NCBI GenBank assembly: GCA_963790335.1
Contig: CAWBOB010000005.1
Span: 124,001 to 188,000, forward strand
Origin: JAOUEA01 sp963790335
GTDB lineage: Bacteria; Actinomycetota; UBA4738; HRBIN12
Reading direction: 5' to 3'
Length of the DNA: 64,000 nucleotides
Shown here piece by piece: positions 17,298 through 26,070 of this stretch; position 1 is the stretch's first letter; each line of letters starts with the position of its first letter. Both the position numbers and the translations under genes were made by a program. Under the pieces are notes generated by a model. The model saw only the letters and a program-made list of their open reading frames with translations, did not search any database and was not told the origin of the DNA.

Positions 17298-18536
17298 TCA
17301 GCCGGGGGACAGGAAGCCGAGGACCTGCTCCGCTGCCCGTCGTCCCGAGCGGATCGCACCCTCCATCGTGCCGTGGTGATCACCGGCGGTGTGCTCTCCG
17401 GCGAACGCGACGCGGCCCACCGTGCGCGCGAGCAGGTCACGCCTCGCCCACGACACGGGGTCCCAGCTCGCGTAGGCGCCGAGGGTGAACGGGTCGTCGG
17501 ACCAGGTGTAGACGACGGGCTCGTCGACGAGCGTGACGTCCGGGTTCATCTCGCGAACGGCCTCGAGCCAGCGGGTGGGGTCGCCGCGGGTGAGGCCGAG
17601 CGAGTCGTGGGCCGCCGGCGACCCCGCGAACGACGCCACGCACTTCCGAGGCTTGCCGTCGGCGCCGTTCGCGGTCCAGCACCACATCGAGCGATCCGAT
17701 GCCTGACGCGATCGCGCGGGGGGCCGGCGCCTCGTGGCCACGGCGAGCTTCGACGCCACGCCCATCGGCAACCCGGCGAGCGCGGTTGCGAGATCGCCGG
17801 GCAGGGCGGGCGTGAACGACAGCCGTGCCACGATCGGCGCCGGCGCCGCGACCACCACCGCGTCGGCGCGCTCAGCACGAGGACCAACGTGCACCGTGAC
17901 CTCGCGCACATCGTGCTCGATCGCATGCACAGGGTGGCCGGTGCGCACGTCGTGCAGCGACGCTGCGAGCTCGATCGCGAGTGACTGGTTGCCCGATCCG
18001 ATCCGGAAGTAGCGATCCCCATGCGCAGAGAACGGCCGATCGCCGGTGAAGGATGCGAGCGCGACCCGGTGCAGGTCCTGGGCCGAGGTGCCGGCGAGTC
18101 GCAGCATCACGATCGCCCGCGCTGCCGCGTCGCCGTCGACCGCGTCCAGCAACGCTCCGACGCTCATCGCCGCCACGCCGGCCGCGGAAGACCGAGCCGC
18201 CGCCTGGTTGGCCGCGTCGATGAACGCATCCTGCGCCTGGAGCGAGACAGAACCGTCGCCCCAAGGCTCCCTGCGTCCGTACGACGCCCCGGTCTCAACG
18301 AGCTCCAGGCCGAACCTCGCGGCCGTCTCGTGCACGGCGGCGTCGTCCTGCATGATCCATTCGGCGCCCAGCTCGGCGATCGCCCCGTTGGCGAGGGTCG
18401 TCGACCAGACCCGCCCGCCCACCCGTTCCCGGGCCTCGAGCACGGTGACCGCCACGCCGAGATCGGTCAGGTGCCGGGCCGCCGACAACCCGGACAGCCC
18501 GGCGCCAACCACGACCGCGCGGACATGCGTATGCAT
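17298..18536 (-). CDS. Flavin-containing amine oxidase
   Basis: FAD enzyme of 412 residues that oxidises amines to aldehydes. The N terminus has the dinucleotide motif VVGAGLSGLSAARHL and then VLEARERVGGRVWS. LGAEWIM lies in the substrate region. The C terminus has the monoamine-oxidase signature VAFAGEHTAGDHHGTMEGAIRSG. It is divergent from a polyamine-type ABC system, so a polyamine or similar di-amine is the likely substrate. Length and motifs are normal, and ATG at 18536 leaves the FAD motif near residue 9. Substrate is inferred from context. Confidence 0.87.
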   Translation of the reverse strand: MHTHVRAVVVGAGLSGLSAARHLTDLGVAVTVLEARERVGGRVWSTTLANGAIAELGAEWIMQDDAAVHETAARFGLELVETGASYGRREPWGDGSVSLQAQDAFIDAANQAAARSSAAGVAAMSVGALLDAVDGDAAARAIVMLRLAGTSAQDLHRVALASFTGDRPFSAHGDRYFRIGSGNQSLAIELAASLHDVRTGHPVHAIEHDVREVTVHVGPRAERADAVVVAAPAPIVARLSFTPALPGDLATALAGLPMGVASKLAVATRRRPPARSRQASDRSMWCWTANGADGKPRKCVASFAGSPAAHDSLGLTRGDPTRWLEAVREMNPDVTLVDEPVVYTWSDDPFTLGAYASWDPVSWARRDLLARTVGRVAFAGEHTAGDHHGTMEGAIRSGRRAAEQVLGFLSPG

Positions 18537-18625
18537 CAGTACCGGGGTCCGAACGGACTACGGGCAGGTGGTGCACATGGGCGGGACTTGCATGGCACGG
18601 CGCGCCTATGGTACTCAGCCCCTTC

Positions 18626-18649
18626 GGGATTGAACGACCGCTCAATCCC
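18626..18649. promoter_or_regulatory. Inverted repeat upstream of the first PotD-like gene
   Basis: A perfect 8-bp inverted repeat GGGATTGA / TCAATCCC with an 8-bp spacer lies 33 bp before the PotD-like start, in the 145-bp space divergent from the amine oxidase. Its size suits a dimeric repressor site. No regulator gene is adjacent, so the binding protein is unknown. Confidence 0.45.
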
Positions 18650-18681
18650 TTGGATGGGGCACGGGAGCGAGGAGGGTTCGC

Positions 18682-19953
18682 ATGGCAGGCAGGCACCCGA
18701 TGGACCGGAGTTGGTCGCGGCGGCAGTTCCTGACCCGTGCGGCAGGTGGCGCGGTCGCCGTACCATCGCTCGCCGCCGTCCTGGCCGCATGCTCGAAACC
18801 GGAAGACTCCACCGGAGGCACGGCGTCGGGACCGGCGGACACGACCATCCCGCTCGCGACGCTGGAGAACCCCGTCGAGCTGCCGGTCACCATGGACACC
18901 ATCGCGGCCGACACGCCGATCGAGTCGGGCCCGCTGGTGATCTACAACTGGGCCGACTACATCCACAAGAAGGTGGTCGCCGAGTTCGAGGAGGAGTTCG
19001 GCGTCTCCGTCGAGATCACCACGTTCAACAACATGGAAGAGGGCATCCAGAAGGTCGCCAACGGCCAGGTCGTTCCCGACGTCTTCTTCCCGACCGTTGG
19101 GAACCTGCGCAAGCTCGTGGCCCGCGATCTGGTGCTGCCGCTCCAGCAGGAGCTCATCCCCAACATGGTCTCGAGCGTCTGGCCCATCTACTCCGACCCC
19201 GGTCCCTATTACGACCTCGGCTGGAAATACAGCGTGCCGTACACGATCTACACGTGGGGGGTGGCGTACCGCCGCGACCGCGTGAGCGACGAAGACCTGG
19301 CCGCGCAGGGGTGGGAAGCACTGTGGAACCCCGAGTTCGCGGGGCAGATCAGCCTCTACGACTCCTACGGTGACACGCTCGCCGTCGCGATCCTGCGCAA
19401 CGGCAGCCTCGACGTGAACACGGGCGACCCCGCGTTGATCGAGGCCGCCAAGGAAGCGGTGCTGCAGACGATCAACGAGAACGAGGCTCGGCTCACCATC
19501 AACGGCGTCTACGCGAAGCTTCCGGCCGGCGAGTTCACCGTCGCGGAAGCCTGGTCCGGCGACATCGTGGGCGCCCAGTGGTACCTGCCGAAGGGCACCG
19601 GCACCGACGTGCTGGGGTACTGGCGACCCGAGACCGGTCAGACGATGATCGGCAACGACGCCATCGTGGTACCGGCGGCCGCGGCGCGACCCCGCCTCGC
19701 CCACGAGTTCATCAACTTCATGCTCGACGAGAAGCACGGCACCGACAACTTCGTCAACTGGAACGGGTACCAGCCTCCGTTCACCTCGATCGATCCGGGC
19801 GCGTTGATCGACCAAGGCGTGGTGCCCGAGAACCTGTCCGATGCCGTGGTGACCGAGGAGATGTTCAAGCTCGATCTCACCCCGGTGGAGCTCGCTCCGG
19901 AGGTCGACCAGATGTGGCTGGAAGCGTGGACCGAGATCAAGGCGGGTGCCTGA
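18682..19953 (+). CDS. potD: PotD-like polyamine ABC substrate-binding lipoprotein (copy 1)
   Basis: Periplasmic-type binding protein of 423 residues for spermidine, putrescine or a related ligand. The signal is of Tat lipoprotein type: SRRQFL at residues 12-17 and lipobox LAAC with Cys37. The mature domain begins PLVIYNWADYIHKKVVAEFEEEFGV and has DVFFPTVGNL, a typical PotD/PotF pattern. GAGGAGGG sits 5-12 bp before ATG 18682. Its stop overlaps the following permease start by 8 bp. Ligand specificity within the polyamine/opine group is uncertain. Confidence 0.88.
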   Translation: MAGRHPMDRSWSRRQFLTRAAGGAVAVPSLAAVLAACSKPEDSTGGTASGPADTTIPLATLENPVELPVTMDTIAADTPIESGPLVIYNWADYIHKKVVAEFEEEFGVSVEITTFNNMEEGIQKVANGQVVPDVFFPTVGNLRKLVARDLVLPLQQELIPNMVSSVWPIYSDPGPYYDLGWKYSVPYTIYTWGVAYRRDRVSDEDLAAQGWEALWNPEFAGQISLYDSYGDTLAVAILRNGSLDVNTGDPALIEAAKEAVLQTINENEARLTINGVYAKLPAGEFTVAEAWSGDIVGAQWYLPKGTGTDVLGYWRPETGQTMIGNDAIVVPAAAARPRLAHEFINFMLDEKHGTDNFVNWNGYQPPFTSIDPGALIDQGVVPENLSDAVVTEEMFKLDLTPVELAPEVDQMWLEAWTEIKAGA

Positions 19954-20887
19954 GATCGGGGGACGCGCACCTCGAGCAGACCAGCAGGCCACGGAGGGCG
20001 GGGTCTGGTATCCGCCCTGGTACTGGCCTTCCTTCATGGCGCCGGGCAGCATCTGGCTCACCGTCCTGTTCGTGCTGCCGTTCTACGTGGTGTTCGCCGT
20101 GGCGTTCGGCGCGGTCGATTTCGCCAACTTCGGTGTGTCCGTCCCGTATTACGCCCCATGGTGGTGGTCGTTCGACACCTTCAACGAGACGCTCAGCAAG
20201 TTCTACACAGGCAGCGCCATCTACCAGGCTCCGCTGATCCGCACCTTCGTCTACGTGTTCGCAGCCACGGTCATCTGTCTCGTGCTCGGGTACACGGTCG
20301 CCTACTTCGCTGCGCGAGGCACCAGCAAGTACAAGGGCCTCATCCTCGTGCTGCTGGTCTCCCCGCTGTGGATCAGCTACCTGATGCGCATCTATGCCTG
20401 GCAGGGACTGCTCGGTTCTGACGGCCCAATCAGCTTCCTGCTCAGCCCCTTCGGACTGGGTGACACGAACTGGCTCGAAGGCCTGCACGTGACGGTGATC
20501 ATGGGGCTGGTCTACGGCTACATCCCGTTCATGATCCTCCCCATCTACGCGTCGCTCGACCGCATCCAGGAGAGCGTGCTGGAAGCGGGGCGCGACCTCG
20601 GTGCGAGCGGACGGCAGACGTTCTGGAGGGTGACGCTTCCGTTGTCACGGCCGGCGATCCTGGCCGGCATCGTGATCGTGACGCTCCCGATGTTCGGCGA
20701 CTACTACACGAACGATCTGCTCGGGACCACGAAGACGTCCATGTTCGGCAACCTGATCTCGGCGCAGAGGGAGCAGACAGGCGGCTCGACACGCATGGCG
20801 TCGCTCGTGCTGATCCTCGCGGTGATCGTCTTCATCCCTATGCTCTACTACCTGCGCGAAACGAAGCGCGCGGCGGAGCAGGCGTGA
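19946..20887 (+). CDS. potB: Polyamine-type ABC permease, PotB-like
   Basis: Inner-membrane permease of 313 residues with six main hydrophobic segments, of the spermidine/putrescine subfamily. The cytoplasmic EAA loop that docks the ATPase reads EAGRDLGASGRQTFWRVTLP. FGDYYTNDLLG in the last third is also typical of PotB. GTG at 19946 overlaps the end of the binding-protein gene by 8 bp, and its stop overlaps the PotC-like start as GTGA. It forms the pore with the next gene product. Confidence 0.9.
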   Translation: MPEIGGRAPRADQQATEGGVWYPPWYWPSFMAPGSIWLTVLFVLPFYVVFAVAFGAVDFANFGVSVPYYAPWWWSFDTFNETLSKFYTGSAIYQAPLIRTFVYVFAATVICLVLGYTVAYFAARGTSKYKGLILVLLVSPLWISYLMRIYAWQGLLGSDGPISFLLSPFGLGDTNWLEGLHVTVIMGLVYGYIPFMILPIYASLDRIQESVLEAGRDLGASGRQTFWRVTLPLSRPAILAGIVIVTLPMFGDYYTNDLLGTTKTSMFGNLISAQREQTGGSTRMASLVLILAVIVFIPMLYYLRETKRAAEQA

Positions 20888-21783
20888 GCACCGCGATCGA
20901 CTCCGGACGTCTCGCGCCGAGCCGTGGCTACTTCAGGAACCCATGGCGCAGACCCCGCGTGCTCCAGGGCGTCACGCTCGCGTACCTGCTCTGGTCGCTC
21001 CTGCCGGTCGTGATCGCGGTCATCTTCTCGTTCAACGGCGGACGCTCCCGGATCTCCTGGCAGGGCTTCTCCTTGCGGTGGTGGACCCAGGATCCGACCG
21101 ATTCCCTCCTGCACGACGCCGCCATGCGCCAGGCGATGACTCAGACGTACAAGCTGGCGTTCCTCACGGTGCTCGTCGTGGTCCCGCTCGGCACGCTGTT
21201 CGCGATCGGGATCGACCGCTGGCATGCCCGCCCGGCGCGCATCGCCAACTTCACGATGCTGCTCTCGTTCGTCGTGCCCGAGATCATCCTCGGGGTCTCG
21301 CTCTACATCTTGTTCACGAATCTGTTCAGCGGGTTCGTGCCACTCGGCACACCCGGGCAACTCTTGGGGCTCATCAGCTTCCAACTGAGCTACCCGGTCA
21401 TCATCGTGCGAGCCCGGCTGCTCTCGATCGGGCCAGAGTACGAGGAAGCCGCCATGGATCTCGGGGCAACGCCGAGCCGGGCCATCAGGCGGATCCTGAT
21501 GCCGCTGATCTCCCCGGCGATCCTCGCGAGCGTCGCGCTGGTGTTCGCCGACGTCGTCGACGATTTCGTCACCGTGGCTGCGCTCTCGGGTCCGGCGAGC
21601 AGTGAGACGCTCGCCCAGAAGATCTACGCGGCGTCGCGCTCCTCACCCACGCCAGAGGTGAACGCCGCCGCGACGATGATGCTGGTGACGACCCTGTTCG
21701 TCGTTGCCGTCGGGCTGCTGCTCTACCGGCGGATCGGGCGCGTGCAGGGCGGTGGCGGCGCCTCCGACTTCATGCAGTTGTAG
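20884..21783 (+). CDS. potC: Polyamine-type ABC permease, PotC-like
   Basis: Second pore subunit, 299 residues and about six membrane segments. The EAA loop is EAAMDLGATPSRAIRRILMP, and DVVDDFVTVAAL near the end is characteristic of PotC relatives. GTG at 20884 overlaps the PotB stop (GTGA). It is followed after 43 bp by a second binding-protein gene on the same strand. The matching ATPase is encoded convergently at 23104-24228. Confidence 0.9.
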   Translation: MSTAIDSGRLAPSRGYFRNPWRRPRVLQGVTLAYLLWSLLPVVIAVIFSFNGGRSRISWQGFSLRWWTQDPTDSLLHDAAMRQAMTQTYKLAFLTVLVVVPLGTLFAIGIDRWHARPARIANFTMLLSFVVPEIILGVSLYILFTNLFSGFVPLGTPGQLLGLISFQLSYPVIIVRARLLSIGPEYEEAAMDLGATPSRAIRRILMPLISPAILASVALVFADVVDDFVTVAALSGPASSETLAQKIYAASRSSPTPEVNAAATMMLVTTLFVVAVGLLLYRRIGRVQGGGGASDFMQL

Positions 21784-21826
21784 CCTTCCGGTTCGCTCCA
21801 GGTCGATGAGGGAGAGGACCCACCCG

Positions 21827-23107
21827 ATGACAGGCAGGTATCCGGGCAACGATGCGTGGTCGCGGCGACGCTTCCTGAGTCGGTCGGTTGCGGGTGCGCT
21901 CTCGTTGCCCTCACTCGCGGCTCTGCTCTCGGCATGTGACGGACCTCGAGATGGCGTCGACACCGCGACCGCGTCCCCGGACCTGCCGCTCGCCAGGCCC
22001 ACGAGTCCCCTCGCGCTTCCGCTCTCCTCCGAGCCCATCGCGACCGACACGCCTCTCGAGCAGGGGGCCACGCTGCAGGTCTTCAACTGGGATGGGTACA
22101 TCTCGAAGGAGGTGCTGGCCGCCTTCGAATCGGAGTTCGACGTCACGGTGCGGTGGACGACGTTCACCAACCTGGAAGACGCGATCCGCCAGCTCAACGA
22201 GGGCGAGGTGGCCGCCGACGTGTTCTTCCCCACCGTCGACTACGTCTCGCGGCTCGTGCAGGGGGGTGAGAGCGGTTCACTCATCCAGCCGCTGAACCAC
22301 GAGCTCATCCCGAATCTCGCGAGCGCGGTCTGGCCGAGCTTCTCCGATCCCGGCCCGTTCTACGACCTGGGCGCGCGCTACAGCGTGCCGTACACGATCT
22401 ACACCACCGGGGTGGCCTACAGGCGAGACCGCATCGACGACGCGGACGCTGCTGCCCAGGGCTACGAGATGCTCTGGAACCCCGCCTTCCGGGGTGAGAT
22501 CGCGTACTACGACTCCTACCGAGACGCGCTCGGCATGGCGATGATCCGTAACGGTGGCACGGACCCGAACTCGAGCGATCCCGCCGAGATCACCGCCGCC
22601 AAGGACTCGATCCTCGAGATCCTCGCCGAGCTCGACGGACGGCTCGGCGTCGACGGCACGTACGCGAGGCTTCCCCGAGGTCAGGTCACGGTGTCGCAAG
22701 CATGGTCGGGTGACATCGTCGGCGCCCAGCGGTACCTACCCGGGAAGACCGATGCGAGCGTGCTGGGCTTCTGGTACCCGGCCGACGGTGGCCTGATCGC
22801 GAACGACACCATCGTCATCCCGGCGAGCGCCCCCAGCCCCCGGCTGGCGCACGAGTTCGTGAACTTCCTGCTCGACGCCAACTGGGGCTACCGCAACTTC
22901 GCCCGCTGGAACGACTACCAGCCCCCATTGACGTCGATCGACGCCGCGTCGCTCATCGACCGCGGGATCGTGACCTCGAAGCTGCGCGACGCCGTCGTCA
23001 CCGAAGCGATGTACTCGACGCCGTTCATGCAGGGACAGCTCTCCGCCGAGGTCGACCTGCTGTGGCTCGAAGCCTGGAGCGAGATCCAGGCGGCGCGTTC
23101 GCGCTAG
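21827..23107 (+). CDS. potD: PotD-like polyamine ABC substrate-binding lipoprotein (copy 2)
   Basis: A 426-residue paralogue of the protein at 18682. The layout is the same: Tat motif SRRRFL at residues 12-17, lipobox LSAC with Cys37 at the identical position, then LQVFNWDGYISKEVLAAFESEFDV and DVFFPTVDYV. The C-terminal SAEVDLLWLEAWSEIQAA mirrors copy 1. ATG at 21827 is chosen because it places the signal peptide at the N terminus and follows GGGAGAGGA. The duplication around PotBC suggests two ligands sharing one importer. The stop codon overlaps the convergent PotA stop (CTAG). Confidence 0.87.
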   Translation: MTGRYPGNDAWSRRRFLSRSVAGALSLPSLAALLSACDGPRDGVDTATASPDLPLARPTSPLALPLSSEPIATDTPLEQGATLQVFNWDGYISKEVLAAFESEFDVTVRWTTFTNLEDAIRQLNEGEVAADVFFPTVDYVSRLVQGGESGSLIQPLNHELIPNLASAVWPSFSDPGPFYDLGARYSVPYTIYTTGVAYRRDRIDDADAAAQGYEMLWNPAFRGEIAYYDSYRDALGMAMIRNGGTDPNSSDPAEITAAKDSILEILAELDGRLGVDGTYARLPRGQVTVSQAWSGDIVGAQRYLPGKTDASVLGFWYPADGGLIANDTIVIPASAPSPRLAHEFVNFLLDANWGYRNFARWNDYQPPLTSIDAASLIDRGIVTSKLRDAVVTEAMYSTPFMQGQLSAEVDLLWLEAWSEIQAARSR

Positions 23108-24228
23108 CCTTGCGGCGCGTCGTCGAGCTCGCCGCTCTCCATCACCGCGGTGCCGGCGTCGGGCAGCACCCGCAGCGCCTCGACCGGCAGGTGCACCGTG
23201 ATCGGCGCGCCGGAGTCGAACGGCATGGCGCCACCCTCGTTCTGCACCCAGGCCTGGATCCGCTGACCCGGCGCGAGGTTCACGATGACCTGCAGCACCG
23301 AGCCGACGTAGACGACCCGTTCCACCATCGCGGGAACCCGGTTCTCACCGGGCGTGTCCTGCGGCTCGAGGTTCACGCGCTCGGGTCGGATCGTGACCTT
23401 GGCTGCGCCCCTGGTGTCCTCGTCGCCCTGGCCGGCCGTCACGATGAACTCCCCGATCGAGAGCGAGCACCCCCCGGCCGTCTGCCCGAGCGCCGTCGCA
23501 TCCATCAGGTTCGACACCCCGAGGAAGTCGGCCACGTACGCGGTCGCCGGCTCCTCGTAGATCTCCTTGGGCGCACCCACCTGCTCGACCCGCCCCTGCG
23601 ACATGACGGCGATGCGATCCGACATCGTGAGGGCTTCTTCCTGGTCGTGCGTGACGTAGATGAACGTGATGCCGACCTCTTCCTGCAACGCCTTGAGCTC
23701 GATCTGCAGACGCTTGCGCAGTTTCGCGTCGAGCGCGCCGAGCGGCTCGTCGAGCAACAGCACCGCGGGGTTGAGGATCAGGGCGCGAGCGAGCGCCACG
23801 CGCTGCTGCTGACCCCCGGAGAGCTGCGTGGGACGCCTCGCTCCGAAGCCGGTGAGCGCCACCAGATCGAGGGCCCGGCCGACCTGCTCGCGCATCTCCT
23901 GCTTGGACACGTCCTTGTACTTCAATCCGAACGCGACGTTCTCCTCGACCGTGAGATGCGGGAACAGCGCGTAGTTCTGGAACACGGTGTTCACGTTGCG
24001 CTTGTGCGGCGGCGTCTGCGCCATGTCGACGCCGTCGAGCAGGATCTGCCCCTCGGAGGGCCGCTCGAACCCGGCGATCATGCGCAGGGTCGTCGTCTTG
24101 CCGCAGCCCGAGGGTCCGAGCAACGAGAAGAACTCGCCCGAGGGCATGTCGAGGTTGATGCCGGCGACCGCCGTGAAATCGCCGAACCGCTTCACCAGGT
24201 CGACGAGCTGAACCTGTCCTCCTGCCAT
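23104..24228 (-). CDS. potA: Polyamine-type ABC ATP-binding protein, PotA-like
   Basis: Energises the importer. The 374 residues show Walker A GPSGCGKTT, Q-loop FQNYALFPH, signature LSGGQQQRVALARAL, Walker B VLLLDEPLGALD and the switch His in THDQEEALTMSDR. A TOBE-type regulatory domain follows (IRPERVNLE and onward). ATG at 24228 places the first strand (VQLVDLVKRFGDFTAV) directly after the start; the longer frame upstream has no homology. It is on the opposite strand from the permease genes with a 4-bp tail-to-tail overlap, so it needs its own promoter. Confidence 0.92.
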   Translation of the reverse strand: MAGGQVQLVDLVKRFGDFTAVAGINLDMPSGEFFSLLGPSGCGKTTTLRMIAGFERPSEGQILLDGVDMAQTPPHKRNVNTVFQNYALFPHLTVEENVAFGLKYKDVSKQEMREQVGRALDLVALTGFGARRPTQLSGGQQQRVALARALILNPAVLLLDEPLGALDAKLRKRLQIELKALQEEVGITFIYVTHDQEEALTMSDRIAVMSQGRVEQVGAPKEIYEEPATAYVADFLGVSNLMDATALGQTAGGCSLSIGEFIVTAGQGDEDTRGAAKVTIRPERVNLEPQDTPGENRVPAMVERVVYVGSVLQVIVNLAPGQRIQAWVQNEGGAMPFDSGAPITVHLPVEALRVLPDAGTAVMESGELDDAPQG

Positions 24229-24319
24229 GGTCGCGGAGTCTAGTCCAGGCGAGCCATGACCGGTCAAGCGAACGGGAGAGCTCGGCTGTCGACGGCTGAC
24301 GACGTGTCATCATGCCGCG

Positions 24320-25540
24320 ATGGACGAGCTCGCCCGGCCACCCGACGCCACGAGCATCGGAGCCGTCGACCCCCTCGAGCCGTCGGTGGCCCGACGCGCG
24401 GTGCTCCCCCTGCTGGCCGGGTACCTCGCGTTCGGTCAGTTCTGGGGCGTCTGGGTGATCGTGGTCTACGACTTCCAGCGGCTCCATCGGCTGTCGGAGA
24501 GCCGCCTCGGCGCGATGTACACGGTGCTGTCGGCCACCGCCGTGGCGGTGATGCTGGTGGTCGCACCCCGGCTGCAGCGGCGGCCGCTGACGTTCACGGT
24601 GCCGGCTTCACTCACCCTGCTCGCCGTGGGTTCGCTGACGATCGCGTACCAGCCGACGGCCGTGGTGGCCGCCGGCTTCCTGCTGGTCGGAGCGGGCAAC
24701 GGCCTGATCGATGTCTACCTCAACGTTGCCGCCCAGCGGGTCGAGGTGGCGACGCAGCGCCCGGTTCTCCAGTGGCTGCACGCTTCGTATGCCCTCGGCG
24801 GCGTGATGGGTGCTGCCGCGGCCGGTGGCCTGCTCGTGTTCGGAGCGGACTTCCGGTTGGGATTCGCCTACGCCGGTGCCGCCCTCGTCGCGACGGCGGT
24901 GTGGAACGTGCGCACCGCGCCCGCCGAACGCAGCCCCGAGGGTGCCCAGACCGTCTTCTCCATCTCGGCGCTGTTCAGGACCCCCGCCTTGTGGGTACCG
25001 GCGCTCGTCGTGCTCTTCGCCTTCCTCGTCGAGGGATCGATGGATACGTGGTCGGGGCTCTACCTGCGCGAGGAGCTCGGAGCCTCGGCGGGCGTCACGG
25101 CCCTGGCGTTCATCGCGTTCTCGGGAGCGATCTTCCTCGGCCGCCTGTTCGCGGGCCGCGTGCTCTTCGGCCTGGGAGCGCGAAGCACGATCATCGTGGC
25201 GGGCGTAGGGTCGCTAGCGGGAGGACTGCTCGCGACGTTGACGAGCAACCTCGCGGTCGTGGGGGTGGCCTACCTGATCCTCGGTTTCATGATCAGCGCG
25301 GCCGCGCCCGCGGGGTTCAGCCTGACCGAGCACATCGACGAGGATGCGACCAGCGCGATCGCTGCGGTCACCACCGTGGGGTACACCGGCTTCATATGGA
25401 GCCCTCCCGTGCTCGGCTACGTCGCGCAGACCATGGACCTGCGCGCCGCGATGGCCGTGATCGTGATCGCCACGCTCGGCATCGTCGGCGCCGGGCTCCT
25501 CGCGCCTCGCGGCCAGAGCCCCGGTCGTGCCGCCGGCTGA
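24320..25540 (+). CDS. MFS transporter
   Basis: A 406-residue membrane protein with about twelve hydrophobic segments in two bundles. MFS-like features include LVGAGNGLIDVYLNVAAQRVE in the first half and FAFLVEGSMDTWSGLYL in the second. The general pattern resembles YbjJ/FucP-type sugar or small-molecule transporters. It is divergent from potA by 91 bp. No neighbour fixes the substrate. Confidence 0.85.
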   Translation: MDELARPPDATSIGAVDPLEPSVARRAVLPLLAGYLAFGQFWGVWVIVVYDFQRLHRLSESRLGAMYTVLSATAVAVMLVVAPRLQRRPLTFTVPASLTLLAVGSLTIAYQPTAVVAAGFLLVGAGNGLIDVYLNVAAQRVEVATQRPVLQWLHASYALGGVMGAAAAGGLLVFGADFRLGFAYAGAALVATAVWNVRTAPAERSPEGAQTVFSISALFRTPALWVPALVVLFAFLVEGSMDTWSGLYLREELGASAGVTALAFIAFSGAIFLGRLFAGRVLFGLGARSTIIVAGVGSLAGGLLATLTSNLAVVGVAYLILGFMISAAAPAGFSLTEHIDEDATSAIAAVTTVGYTGFIWSPPVLGYVAQTMDLRAAMAVIVIATLGIVGAGLLAPRGQSPGRAAG

Positions 25541-25560
25541 GGTCAGGGTACGCTCGCGGG

Positions 25561-26070
25561 GTGCGACACGCTACGCTCTTGTTCACGATCGTGGCCACGA
25601 TGTCGACTGCATGCGGCGGTGACGACGTGAGCCCGTACGAACCGTTGCACCAGTCGGCGCGACAGGAGATCCCGGGCACGTTCGGGTACGTGCTGGTGCC
25701 GCTCGAGGGGTTCCGCGGCGAGGTCGACCCGAGCAGCGTCTGGCCCGGGCTTCCCGGGGCCGGTGACGGCTCCGCGGTCTCGGTCACCCTGGCCGACCTC
25801 GAGCACCCAGGCGAGGGGGTCGATTGGGGCCCATCGTGGGTCTACTTCACGAACGATCTCTGCTACTTCACCGCCAAGGGTGATTTCGTCTCGCCGTCGC
25901 GTGCCGGCAAGACCGACGGATGCACACGTCAGAACGTGCTCGTGCAGGTCGTCGACGCCACCTCCGGCGAGTTCACGGCGGTGTTCGAGGCCTACGACGC
26001 TTACCTCACCTGGGCGCCCACCCGTGTCGGCACGCCCGCTCAGGTGGCGGAGGCGACCCGCTTCCAGTAG
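25561..26070 (+). CDS. Hypothetical secreted lipoprotein
   Basis: A 169-residue protein starting at GTG 25561. The short hydrophobic N terminus ends in STACGGD, a lipoprotein cleavage site with Cys18. The mature part has VSVTLADLEHPGEG, WGPSWVYFTNDLCYFT and ATSGEFTAVFEAYDAY. Three further cysteines could form disulfides. No family is recognised. Its last 31 bp overlap the convergent third PotD-like gene. Confidence 0.65.
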   Translation: MRHATLLFTIVATMSTACGGDDVSPYEPLHQSARQEIPGTFGYVLVPLEGFRGEVDPSSVWPGLPGAGDGSAVSVTLADLEHPGEGVDWGPSWVYFTNDLCYFTAKGDFVSPSRAGKTDGCTRQNVLVQVVDATSGEFTAVFEAYDAYLTWAPTRVGTPAQVAEATRFQ

